From Rhypophila decipiens (taxonomy: Eukaryota > Ascomycota > Sordariomycetes > Sordariales > Naviculisporaceae), in assembly GCA_033297075.1 (NCBI GenBank), contig MU858443.1:1-10619 (forward strand): a stretch of DNA of 10,619 bases, given 5' to 3'. Shown here one piece after another: positions 1-8,399 of the stretch. Within the stretch, counting starts at the first letter, position 1. Every line of letters begins with the position of its first letter. The notes below the pieces were generated by a model. It saw only the letters and a program-made list of their open reading frames with translations. It did no database searches and was not told the DNA's origin. Position numbers and translations under genes: made by a program.

Positions 1-261
1 CCTGACACCTGGGTAGGTACAGACTGCAAGGCAGGACGCCTAACGGGGGTTGACAGTTGGAAAGGAGGTTGTACGCGGTAAGTACTGCAAGTACTATCAC
101 TGATCCCAGGACCCGTTCCCAGGTCCTCCTTCCCCTGGGTCCACGGTGATTGGCTGATCCTTTCCCCTGCCTTATTGTCTGCCACAGGTGGGGCACTTCG
201 CCGCCTGAGGCACTCATGCCTGACGCACGGCGTCAGGTCATGACAGTAGTGCCGTATTTGG
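1..261. other. GC-rich non-coding segment with hairpins
   Basis: No credible reading frame is visible here. The segment is markedly more GC-rich than the block that follows it. It contains short inverted repeats. CCTGACG (219-225) pairs with CGTCAGG (231-237) around a 5-base loop, and CCCAGG (118-123) pairs with CCTGGG (134-139). The perfect palindrome GTCATGAC lies nearby at about 236-243. The direct repeat AAGTACT occurs twice at about 80-95. Such structure beside a RIP-like block could mark a transposon end, but I recognise no specific family. Confidence 0.35.
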
Positions 262-588
262 ACTTGAGTTATTAGATTTAGTTAAATATATCTATTTTTA
301 GTCTATAAAGAAAGTTTAATTAGTAGTAAAAATCCCTATTTAGTATAGAATTAGCCTTTTATTAACTAGAAATAGCTAAAAGTAAGGAGTAAGTTATAGA
401 TTAAGCCTAAAAAAGAAGGTCTATTTAGGGTGAAATTAGTCCCTAACTATAAGTAGGACCTATATTTAAATAGATAAATCGATCTAAATATTTAAGCCCT
501 CTAATTTAATTTAAACTTAGTTAAAAAAGCCTAATTTACATTAGTTTAATTTGCTTTATTTTAATTTGAATTTAAATGATTTACTTTG
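262..588. repeat. AT-rich block with RIP-like dinucleotide skew
   Basis: Base composition falls to about 22-28% GC per 60-base line, against roughly 50% on either side. By hand count, 301-540 holds about 43 TpA dinucleotides but only about two CpA or TpG. That is the pattern left by repeat-induced point mutation, in which Pezizomycotina convert CpA to TpA in duplicated DNA, so this is probably an old inactivated repeat. Both edges are sharp, near 262 and 588. No coding remnant or terminal repeat can be read, so the original element is unknown. A naturally AT-rich spacer is possible but would not by itself explain the loss of CpA/TpG. Confidence 0.6.
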
Positions 589-3431
589 CCGCGCACATTA
601 CTTTCAGATTCTTCTTTCTTCCAATATCTGCATATATATGGCGGGTACACTAACCTCTCGATACCTCTCTTCCCAGTGGATATTCCAAAATGCATACCAC
701 CAAGTGACTCCCAACGAGCATGGAATTCAAACCCGGGCTTTGTGAATGCGATAAGGAGGCCAGCTGCAACAAAGACGACGACCTAGGAGTCTCCTCACAT
801 ACCAATGGATGCGACAACATGGAGAAGATCAACCCAAAGTTGGAAAGGGCAGACGGTCGTATCGCCAAGGGGCGCGGACTTGGAGCATCGAAGTCAAGCA
901 ACTGGCCATAGCCGCCGCCGGGATAGCCACAGGTACACTGCAAAGATTTCTTGAGAACTTCTTTCCACACGAGGGAGGGTGGGTCGGCGATGAATCCGGC
1001 GAGGCGCTCGGGGGATCGGTGAAGCCGTGTATCGAGTCCACACCGACCAGCTGGAGAATTTGGTACTGTGATTAGCCTGAGTCCTGAGGAGAACGGCAAA
1101 GAGCGGGCGGCCAGCTTCAATACCCCTATCTGGTCAAATGTGAGGTGTTTCGCGCGCAAGAGGTTGCAGAACGGGGCTCGGGGCGTTCACGGGTGGATTC
1201 AAGAGATCCGAATAGGAGTGCTTTGGGTGAATGGAGACGCCAAAAAAAGATTCTGATTGCTGAGTACCGTTTGAAAACGTGGTGTTGCTCCAGCAGGTAC
1301 CTATAATACCAAAATCAAAAGACGAGGTTCCCGCAACTGCTAGGGCGGAATTGGGAGGGTTCAAACTTTTAGTGGTCTTTTGTTCAGCAGAGTGTTATGA
1401 CGCGCTGGCCAATAGGGGCCAGGGCCTGCCCGCTTCTGCTCACTGCCTGGTAACTCGGCCACCCCTCAAGTCCAAGCTTCTGTCAGCTTGAAACTTGACC
1501 ACCGGACTCATATCGATTTCAATTACCTAGGTATCCAAACCCGAGAACAATCACTGCTGCTCTCCAGCTCTCCAGCTACGGCTTGACTTTCAACTCGGGG
1601 AAGTCGACAGTCAGAGCCCATTCTTCACGTCGCAACTCAGAACAAATCTAGGTGATCAACTCTGCCGAACCCAAACTCGCCCTCTTACCAATGGAATGAC
1701 ACGGATTTCTAATGCCTTCATTTCATCAAGCAGCTCGCCATGGCTTTCCTAGACACCGAGTAGCATTGCTCTTACGAGTGTCCGTCTGTTCCAATCCTGG
1801 ATACCCAGCCTTGTCGACAACATGCTCCATTCCCGGCGAATTAAATTCTTACTCCATAACGACATCTTATGTCTCGTACCGCCATACCAATGCTTCCAGA
1901 CGCTGTCCGTTTATCGGATCTCGCTTCCTTTTCTGGCTTTGTGCGGGCCGAAGCTACAAACCGCGGCGCTTCCTCCATGCTGCATACCCACCTCCGGTTG
2001 GACCCCTGGTGCCAGAAATTCTGCTCGCCTCAGCAGCGTGCCTCTGAAGAATCGAACTCGCAGCGAATCCGCCACAATACCCGCTCTACCTGCCGACGGC
2101 GAAAGCATAACAGAATGCTTCAAGATTTCATGAAGATGTACACGACGCCTCGTTGACAGTCAGCCCAGAACTGGCCCAATCCTGAGACCAGCGATCGAAT
2201 GAGCACAAGATTAAAACAGAAGCGCATTCTACGTGAAGGCTTGCGCTTGCCTTGTCGCGCAAACCTTTCCCTACTTCGTCTTTCAATATCTTTCTGAGTA
2301 CTTGCTGCCCGGCCAGCAGCAAGCGCGAGTTCAGGTTACCATTTGACGGGGCACCATCGGAATGCTCGAAATAAGCAGATTGTTGGTCGCTCCTTTGCCA
2401 TTTCTCGCTCGGACTGCAACAATTTGAATTTCTGAGCAGCTCCTTGCTGGACTCTGGCAGACAATTCACAAGATCACCCTTTTCTCAATTCAACATTACA
2501 ACACATCCATCGGTTACCGATACCTTGCCTTTGACGGCTCGAGATCGTTGGGAACACTGGGCCAGTTCACCACGGAGGTGGTAAAGCAGACATTGGTGAC
2601 TGGAGCTTCCGAGTTCGGTCGAATTAGAGCCTTGGACACGCCGTGCTCTCTCCAACTACTTCGAATCGGATACAAAACGCGGCGCGGACATGCATTTGCA
2701 ATCCCTGCATCACCCTCGTCCGGGGCTTTCAGACTCTGCAGCCGCTGAATCGCATTGGTGTTCTAACCAAAACGGAAGCCAGAGAAAGCGCAGCAGAAAA
2801 TACAAGTCACGACAGGATACGTGAACTTGAATAAGGGCTCGGACTCTCAACACACCAGTCTTACCCAATCTTCAAATCATTGCGGTACTTTTTCGGTGGG
2901 TCTTACGAAAATGAAGACTCTATTCGGGTTAACTTTCTATTCGGAACTTTGCCAGTGTGGTGCAGCCGGCCTTTTTGGGTTTACCGTGGATCTTGTCGCT
3001 TCAACGCGCAGCTGTGACGATTGATCGAGCTCTCAGTGCACTTTGGAAGAGCATTCCGGATGTTGTTCAGTCAACACTCACGACGAAGAACTGAGATTGC
3101 CATGCCCTTTACGGACCTCGCTCGCTCAACCACACGCGCCGCTTCAGAACATGAAGCAGAGGCCCATTTGTGGTTTCGAAGGCTGAAATAGTCGGCGTCA
3201 ACAACAATCTCTCAGCAGCAACGAGTACACTGGTTCTCTAGTCAGCACTTGTTGGGCGCCATCATTCAAGGTTGCATGACTCGAGAAGCTCCAGCCAGGG
3301 GCTGTCATGTTTGGGTCGCCACCAAAGACTAATCCGCCGGCAAACCAACGACTCTCCACTCGGTCCACAGCCAGATGGGCCACTCCCGAGTGAGCCACAA
3401 TTGTCAACCGACGCGACAAGCTTTTCAGCAA
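589..3431. other. 2.8 kb without a recognisable gene
   Basis: Base composition is ordinary and many short open frames exist on both strands. The longest are a 169-codon frame on the minus strand at 650-1159, a 113-codon frame on the minus strand at 2128-2469 without an ATG start, and 95-111-codon overlapping frames on the plus strand at 1712-2156. None shows a motif, family resemblance, signal peptide or convincing intron borders, and several overlap each other in competing frames. Pyrimidine-rich stretches, for example 1545-1590 with repeated TCTCCAGC, and a CCAAT at about 1409 resemble fungal promoter or leader DNA. A long non-coding or lineage-specific transcript cannot be excluded. Confidence 0.4.
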
Positions 3432-3528
3432 GGGTGCATGGTCTAGTGGTATGATTTTCGCTTCGCATCCTCGAGACTTCTCGACTTGCGCCTGTGAAAG
3501 GTCCCCGGTTCAATCCCGGGTGCATCCA
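3432..3528 (+). tRNA. tRNA-Ala (anticodon CGC) with intron
   Basis: A complete cloverleaf folds. The acceptor stem is GGGTGCA (3432-3438) with TGCATCC (3521-3527), and the discriminator is A3528. The D arm starts at 3441. The anticodon stem is TTCGC (3457-3461) with GTGAA (3494-3498). The T arm is CCCGG (3504-3508), loop TTCAATC, CCGGG (3516-3520). The anticodon at 3464-3466 is CGC, reading the alanine codon GCG. The G3-U70 wobble pair (3434 with 3525), the known alanine identity determinant, supports the call. The A box (TGGTCTAGTGG, 3439-3449) and B box (GGTTCAATCCC, 3507-3517) are the RNA polymerase III promoter. The 3' CCA is absent, as usual in eukaryotes. The anticodon stem carries one G-U pair, so the molecule looks functional. 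I see no flanking tRNA. Confidence 0.93.
3468..3492 (+). other. tRNA-Ala intron
   Basis: This 25-base insertion lies directly after A37 (3467), one base 3' of the anticodon, which is the canonical site for eukaryotic nuclear tRNA introns. GCG at 3488-3490 can pair with the anticodon CGC (3464-3466), as expected for the pairing recognised by the splicing endonuclease. Its removal restores a 7-base anticodon loop closed by five base pairs. Confidence 0.88.
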
Positions 3529-3530
3529 GC

Positions 3531-3534
3531 TTTT
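3531..3534 (+). terminator. RNA polymerase III oligo-T terminator
   Basis: TTTT begins three bases after the discriminator base of the tRNA-Ala gene, which is the usual place for a polymerase III stop. More T runs follow from about 3576 and could act as a back-up. Confidence 0.7.
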
Positions 3535-3571
3535 GCTTCTGGGACGTATGACGATGTATGGCACTGGTGTC

Positions 3572-3664
3572 TTCATTTTTGAATATTTTTCTTTTCATTT
3601 TTTGTGTTTTTGGTTTTCTTTTTTGGCTTTCGCTTTTAATTTTCATTCCTTTGTCATTTCATAT
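3572..3664 (+). other. T-rich low-complexity tract
   Basis: The plus strand is dominated by T runs broken by single C or G, starting about 45 bases past the tRNA gene. Frames that cross it yield only strings of Phe, Leu and Ser and are composition artefacts. It may be a decayed T-tract or part of the spacer between the tRNA and the repeat patch. No function is evident. Confidence 0.5.
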
Positions 3665-3761
3665 TACACTATCATTATGTTCTGTATTCATGTATCACCA
3701 CTATATACTGTGGGGTCGAGAAAGGGGTTGGAAGGATTTGGCCGTGGGACGTTTGGTGACT

Positions 3762-4712
3762 GGTGATATGACCAAGATCAAAGTCATCAAAACAAGCCGC
3801 AGCTGTAGCTCCTCTGGCCAATGGGCAGCCTTTCTGGCTGGGACAGTGATATGAGTCCGTCAAGGAGGCTCTGAAGCGGGTTGTGTCTGGGGACCTTGTC
3901 ACAGGGTTGGCGGTGATGCGGGCCGAGGTCAAGTCCTTCAAGGAGGCGCTTGAGCGGTCTTGTGTCTGAGGACCTTGTCACAGAGATGGCGGTGATGCGG
4001 GCCGAGATCAAGTCCTCCAAGGAGGCTCTGAAGCGGTATTTTGTCCGAGGACTTTGTCAAAGGCATGACGGTGATATAATCGAGATCAAGTCCTTCAGTT
4101 GACCTTTGGAGCCGAAGACGGCTATTCAATGGCCTGTCGTCCCATCAGCGACTTTCAAATTTCCTCCCAGTGCCAAAAGCAACACAGGTGTGGAAGCAGG
4201 GAGGTTGTCGACTCGGAAGTCGGAAAGACTCAACACCGACTTGAACCACAACAGCATGGATTTCCGGGCACCTATGACAGCTCTCCCATATAACTTGGAT
4301 GCGGTTTGGTGGCAGCCAGCTTCCAAACTTTGAAGTGCTCCGATTCGGTGTTATGGTTGAGCTCAAGGCAGTCGAACCCAACCCCTGAAATAGGGTGAGA
4401 GCAGTATGCGGGCTTGACACCCAAACACTCGCGCCAAACCTTGACTCCTTGGTCCGTGTTTCAAGACGACCCAGGAAGTTCTAGCAACCTGGATTTCTCC
4501 CACAACAAATTCTCACGGCGGGATTCTTTCTCGATGCGGCCTGCCTCAATCAACGATATTATTCTCGAGATGGGGGGTTTGGTTCTGACTTTCGAAAGGG
4601 ACGAGAGCCGTGATTCGGTTGGAGGCTGCGAGTGGGAATCTTCTTTAACCAGACGAGCTTCGGGGATGGTTCATGTCGTGAGGGTCCGGAAAGGGTGATA
4701 TGATCGAGATCA
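3762..4712 (+). repeat. Dispersed 19-base motif, three copies
   Basis: The motif GGTGATATGATCGAGATCA appears with few changes at 3762-3780 (accaagatca ending), 4070-4088 and 4694-4712. Related forms start two of the 79-bp units at 3912 and 3991, and a weaker one lies near 4828. This ties the single copies on both sides to the tandem array and suggests one ancestral sequence spread by local duplication and then diverged. I do not recognise it as any known element. Confidence 0.65.
3845..4090 (+). repeat. 79-bp tandem repeat (about three diverged units)
   Basis: The phrase GGTGATGCGGGCCGAG recurs at 3912 and 3991, and its variant GGTGATATAATCGAG begins at 4070, giving a period of exactly 79 bases twice. 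Each unit continues with a TCAAGTCCTTCAAGGAGGC-like block, then AGCGGT, GTCTGAGGACCTTGTCAC and a short ATGGC link. A further upstream unit starts at 3845 but lacks about 12 bases (67-base spacing). The last copy stops after about 20 bases, at TCAAGTCCTTCAG. Because 79 is one more than a multiple of three, successive units move through all three frames. The overlapping minus-strand open frames seen here (3675-4129) are therefore by-products of the repeat and not a repeat protein. Unit divergence shows the array is old. Confidence 0.88.
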
Positions 4713-5117
4713 TCGCCAGTTCTGCTTACCCAAAATGGCCCACTAGTGTTGGTACATTCGAACGCCCACGTTCAGCCAAGTCATCCCTTGGCGGGATTCT
4801 TTCTCAGGGGGGCTACTCCAGAATAAAAGGATGATATGGTCGTGGCCAAAATGTCAACAAGATCCCATGGCAGGATTCTTTCTCACTGGGTCCTGCCTCG
4901 ATCAATCAACAAGATTACCCGGACCTTCCGGCCAAGGGAGTACTCGCTGGCTCTGACAGTGTAGCGCGCGGGAGGCCCAGAACATTGAAGGGCCTCAAAA
5001 ACCGGTTGTTGCCTCAAACTTCCATAGGCTTGAGCCGATAGTCCCTCTAAGAAGCCTGCGCGCTGTATGATGGAGTCCAAGGTGTTCGGGAGAATTCTCA
5101 TGGCGGGATTCTTCCTG
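4505..5117 (+). repeat. Dispersed GGCGGGATTCTTTCTC repeat family
   Basis: Near-identical 16-mers occur at 4517-4532, 4790-4805, 4869-4884 (one change, A in GGCAGG) and 5102-5117 (two changes at the end). The first and third copies extend further: both are followed by a CCTGCCTC(A/G)ATCAA(T) segment and preceded by TCTCA/CCCATG-like bases, giving about 50 alignable bases. The fourth shares the preceding AATTCTCA with the first. Spacing is irregular (273, 79 and 233 bases), so this is dispersed and not tandem. The family is unknown. Confidence 0.65.
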
Positions 5118-6010
5118 GGCGATGAGCTTGTAATGGCGGCTTCTTTTGGGTTGGCCCAAGAAAGGACATGACAGGAGGAAGGGGTTTTGGGTCTGGGTGT
5201 TGTGGCTGGGATGGTATATGTATGAAAATGCCATGGTCCACGTATGATTGCTCTTGTTGGCTCTGCGCAGCGGAATGGGAATAGGGAGATTGATGCCCTT
5301 TTTGGACTTTGTAATAAAACTCTCATAAAATATCAGAATTGGAATTCTTCAACAGCATCGTGTCGGGAATCTCTTTGCTATAGTGGTGTTTAACATGATG
5401 AGATGCTCGAGGTCAAGGCCTTTAATACAATCTTGGACGAGTGAGCTCTCGGTAGGAGTCTCACATTAAACCATTCGACGATTACGTTATGTACTTGTGA
5501 CAACATTGTAAGTTTCATAACGTGGCCATCATGAAGCCTCAATGATCAGAGTAGCAGAAGGATAAAATCAGCCACCGTCGAAGAACATGAAGCCAACCAC
5601 TGAACAATACCATGAAAGGTGATATGTACCGAAATTGGTTCCGTGGTCCCTATACGATGGGTATGTCTCACATTTTGATATCTGACGTTGATTCTGCTGG
5701 TCGCTAGATCTCCGTTGTGTAACTTGTGTGTGAGCAACAGTGAGCTGTTCCGAACGGATACTGGTGATAGGGATCGGAACAAGGCATTAAATGGAATCTC
5801 GTTGTTGCGGAGTGAGGAGGAATATTTTTGTCTTCGCTCTATCTGTTCTCTTCCAAATCCGTACTTGTTAAGCATATTATGATACAAATACAATATACAA
5901 GACCAATATGACACCCTATGACAATACGTGAGTCAATGCTTCTTGTAGGCTATCTAGCCAACCCCCCCAAATAATACCAAGCTGTTACCCTCAACCACTC
6001 TGCTAAAGTC
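5118..6010. other. Intergenic stretch, no supported gene
   Basis: Two minus-strand frames exist. One of 147 codons with a real ATG (4883-5326) overlaps the dispersed repeats. One of 109 codons from its first ATG (5546-5875) is unremarkable. Neither has a recognisable motif or introns, so I do not call them genes. AATAAA at about 5314 is the only polyadenylation-like signal noted. The last 100 bases probably form the 3' untranslated region of the oxidoreductase. They include a small inverted repeat (GGCTA/TAGCC, 5948-5959) and a run of seven C. Confidence 0.4.
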
Positions 6011-7325
6011 TTACTCGATAGAGACAAACTGACTGGCTGCCCGAGCCTTGTCGCCCGATTGGAGGAGCGCCTGAACCACCTGTAAATCACCCAGTGCCTC
6101 TCTCGGTGACTGCTTCTGGTCAAAGGTACCATCGTTTCTCTTCACAGCCTCCAAGAAGGCCCTGACCTCCGTCTTCACACCAGACTCCCTCTCAAACTCC
6201 TCGGTGATATCCACCTTTTGACCGTCCTTGACGCCTTGTACCCGGACATCCCTGGGAGTCCAAACGACTGTTCCATTTTCCGTGGTCACTTCGACCGACA
6301 GCCCAGCCTTGAACTCGGTTCCGAAGGTCATGATGATCGTGCCAGCAATTTGCTCGTCAGTCAGCGCGACAGCGTGAACAGTATCCGTGGGCTTGAGGTT
6401 CTCCACAAGCAAGTTGCTGAACGCGACGACCTTGTCGATCTTGGTACCAGCTGCACCGAGCATCGTTCGGAGGGCGGCAACAAAGTGCACACCACCGTCG
6501 AGGAGGAAACCACCTTGGTAGTCGGGAACCTTGCGCCCTAAATCCGCGGCAAATACGATCTTGTTAACAACCAGTCCAGTTTCGACGGAATTCCTTTCCC
6601 GTTACAATGAAGCGGTGACTCACACTCAGTGTTATAGTACTTGTTCTCATCTTGAATAAAGCCATACATCTCCAGCTTGAATGTCTTGACCTTGCCGCCC
6701 AGCTCGGCAACCTTGTTCTGTGCAAAATCAAGGCTCTTGTAGAACCTGAAATTCTCTGCAACAGCCCAGATGGGCTTCTTTGCAGCGCTGAGTTCACTTT
6801 CGTAAAAGTTCAGGAGCGCCTTGGCCGCGGCAACATCCTGCGCGATCGGTTTCTCCGAGAGAACATGCTTGCCAGCTTTAAGTGCCTCCTCGATAACCTT
6901 CCCCTGGTTCAGAATGGGCAACGCGACGATCACAGCGTCAATATCTGCTCGGCTGAGCAGCTCGTGAAGGCTCTTGCCTTCACTCTGTGGGCTATCGAAG
7001 TAGGCTTCTACCCCCTGGAGATTGTGCTCGGTGATGAGCTTTTCCGCGGAAGATTGTGAACGAGAATAAACCGCCTTGAGTGTGCCAAGGCCGGATTTTT
7101 GGGCCGCGAGGATAGCTGGAAGATGCTCTATGATGAGGAACTAGGTGTTAGCGCCGTCATAGAAACTTGATTATCCAGACTGTCGCTGTTTCTGGATTAA
7201 CTCCTCCACGCGCTCATTACCGGCACCACCAGTATGGGAGATCCAGGAAAGTGTATATAACGGCAGGAAAGATTCTTACCCTCCTTGGCAAAGATGCCAG
7301 CCCCAAGAAGCGCGACGCCGACCAT
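6011..7325 (-). CDS. Gfo/Idh/MocA-family NAD(P)-dependent oxidoreductase (Ymr315w-like)
   Basis: Three exons (7325-7280, 7127-6624, 6537-6011) join in frame to encode 358 residues and end in TAA. The N-terminal Rossmann domain (about residues 1-125) opens with VGVALLGAGIFAKE, whose GAG at 8-10 is the dinucleotide-binding loop, followed by the split-codon E16 and HLP. The family EKP motif is E107-K108-P109 in VLSEKPIA. AENFRF (E140) and NKYYNTEW (W184) begin the C-terminal substrate domain. GGFLLDGGVHF (193-202) supplies D197 and H201 at the usual catalytic positions. Length and motif order match the fungal cytosolic NADP(H) oxidoreductases typified by yeast Ymr315w. These reduce or oxidise sugar-like or small carbonyl substrates, but the actual substrate cannot be read from sequence. 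The ATG at 7325 has A at -3, and no in-frame ATG lies upstream. The gene appears intact. The exon borders are inferred from splice signals and conserved protein continuity. Confidence 0.93.
6538..6623 (-). other. Intron 2 of the oxidoreductase gene
   Basis: This 86-base intron starts GTGAGT and ends TTTAG. Removal joins T to GG, giving W184 in NTEWRK, a position conserved in the family, and continues into the YQGGFLLDGG stretch. Read-through without splicing would instead reach a stop shortly downstream. Confidence 0.88.
7128..7279 (-). other. Intron 1 of the oxidoreductase gene
   Basis: This 152-base phase-1 intron starts GTAAGA and ends CATAG, with GCTAACAC as a good branch site about 30 bases before the acceptor. 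Removal joins G to AG as the E16 codon and restores the conserved FAKEEHLP stretch. A nearer CTAG just upstream of the chosen acceptor would break the frame. Confidence 0.88.
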
Positions 7326-7360
7326 ATTTGTGTTTGAAGGTGAAGTTCGGGAGGATTGGG

Positions 7361-7621
7361 CTAACAGCGTTCGCGAATTTCGGTTGTTGACATTTGTTGT
7401 ACGGTGAGGGGTAAACAATCGTCACAGGAGGTGGGGGACATGGATTTCGATGATGAGTCGATGTTGTAGAACCGGATTTCGAGTGGATCTGCTAAATCCC
7501 GGATACTAGTGCGGAAGACGGCCCGACTTCGCTGGAGTTCCAAGACTCCAGTGGCGATAAGATCGTAGATCGGAGCAATTTGATTGGTCAATTGCTGCCG
7601 TATGGCCTCCGCTATCTCCAT
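7361..7621 (-). promoter_or_regulatory. Upstream reading frame(s) in the oxidoreductase leader
   Basis: An 86-codon ATG-initiated frame (7621-7361) ends 35 bases before the main start codon. It contains further in-frame ATGs, the last opening a 10-codon frame MSTTEIRERC (7393-7361). If transcription starts within this interval, ribosomes would meet at least the short frame first, which could lower translation of the oxidoreductase. The frame remains open further upstream, past a possible TTACTTAG splice acceptor near 7685. It could therefore be the tail of an unrecognised exon. The transcript start is unknown. CCAAT boxes in gene orientation lie at about 7353 and 7583. Confidence 0.35.
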
Positions 7622-7837
7622 AACTCTAGGGGGAATACGAACCACCGGGAACAACGTCGTCTCGTGTGCTCCACATCTGCCATCTAAGTAAACAGTCGGA
7701 CTGGCCCGAATAGGTAATTAGTTGTTGTCAGCCTCTCCAAATGAGCTACTAGACGTGAGATAGAATTGACCCAGGACAAAACGCAAAGGCCAGATAGCCA
7801 AAATATTATACAGAGAACGCCGTGAACTTCACGAAGC

Positions 7838-7920
7838 CTCCTGTCAACTCCTCTTCTCTTGTCCACTCTCCGCTCGAAATCGATCTTCTCGCATCTTGCT
7901 CTGCCTCTGCTCTTCTCCTT
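7838..7920 (+). promoter_or_regulatory. Pyrimidine-rich promoter or leader-like tract
   Basis: The plus strand is strongly CT-rich and ends directly at an ATG (7921-7923). Such tracts commonly precede transcription starts in filamentous fungi. The ATG opens only a 19-codon hydrophobic frame (MLFGSISLFHILLFLIYRR), but GTAAAT at 7977 could be a splice donor at its end. I cannot trace a continuation, so a gene is not claimed. Confidence 0.25.
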
Positions 7921-8372
7921 ATGTTGTTCGGGTCAATATCACTATTTCATATCCTCTTGTTCTTAATCTACCGGCGGTAAATGGCTTCGAGAACAATCCA
8001 CACCGCTCGAGTGAAATCTTGAGCACAGCGGTCCTGTTACTGGTCGCCTGGCCTGTCGGTAGCTCATCGTCGCAGAGAGGGAGTTTTCCGTTGCCCGTGA
8101 GGCCGCTAACGTCGAAGGGAACCGAGGACACTGTATGAGAGCGCAAAGGTATTAGCCAGTGGATCTAGGATTCTGTATGTAGGACAGAGCGATCAGAAGA
8201 CGGCTGAGGAGAGAACAAACGTACAGTAAGTACTTGACGAGGGCCGTCTCCCAGCTCATCCACCATAGTCTTTGCGCAGGGCTGACGAATTTTTCGGCAT
8301 CGAGGGATAATCATGTGTCTGGTTTTGTATTTTTCGCAAGTGTTCGGAATCTTCAAGCAGTGCTTTTGGCAG
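7919..8372 (-). pseudogene. Possible broken two-exon gene fragment, unknown product
   Basis: On the minus strand a good-looking intron runs from 8224 (GTACGT) to 8131 (CATACAG), 94 bases, with the branch site GCTAATAC at 8157-8150. It joins two open stretches in one frame. The upstream exon includes LLEDSEHLRKIQNQTHDYPS and the downstream exon, from 8130, runs 70 codons to TAA at 7919. The upstream exon carries one in-frame TGA, about 40 bases before the donor, and another stop lies further upstream, so no intact protein results. I recognise no family. A chance frame is a serious alternative. A different frame of the upstream exon is Cys-rich but does not join through this intron. Confidence 0.2.
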
Positions 8373-8399
8373 CTTCTACCACGTACTCTGATGCCTAAA

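Noticed and set aside
650..1159. A 169-codon minus-strand frame
   Set aside because: It has no motif, overlaps several other frames of similar quality, and its composition looks like chance openness in GC-rich DNA.
3262..3646. Minus-strand frames across the tRNA with peptides such as HPGLNRGP
   Set aside because: These are antisense translations of the tRNA T arm and acceptor, a well-known source of false proteins.
3675..4129. Three overlapping minus-strand frames that look like a repeat protein
   Set aside because: The peptides are related only because the 79-bp repeat is read in three successive frames. No single frame stays open over the array.
4883..5326. A 147-codon ATG-initiated minus-strand frame
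   Set aside because: It runs through the dispersed repeats, has low-complexity Pro/Ser/Arg stretches and no recognisable domain.
5546..5914. A 109-122-codon minus-strand frame downstream of the oxidoreductase
   Set aside because: There is no motif, homology or intron, and it lies in the expected 3' flank of the upstream gene.
6218..7059. Plus-strand frames of 107 and 135 codons opposite the oxidoreductase
   Set aside because: They are shadows of the minus-strand coding exons.
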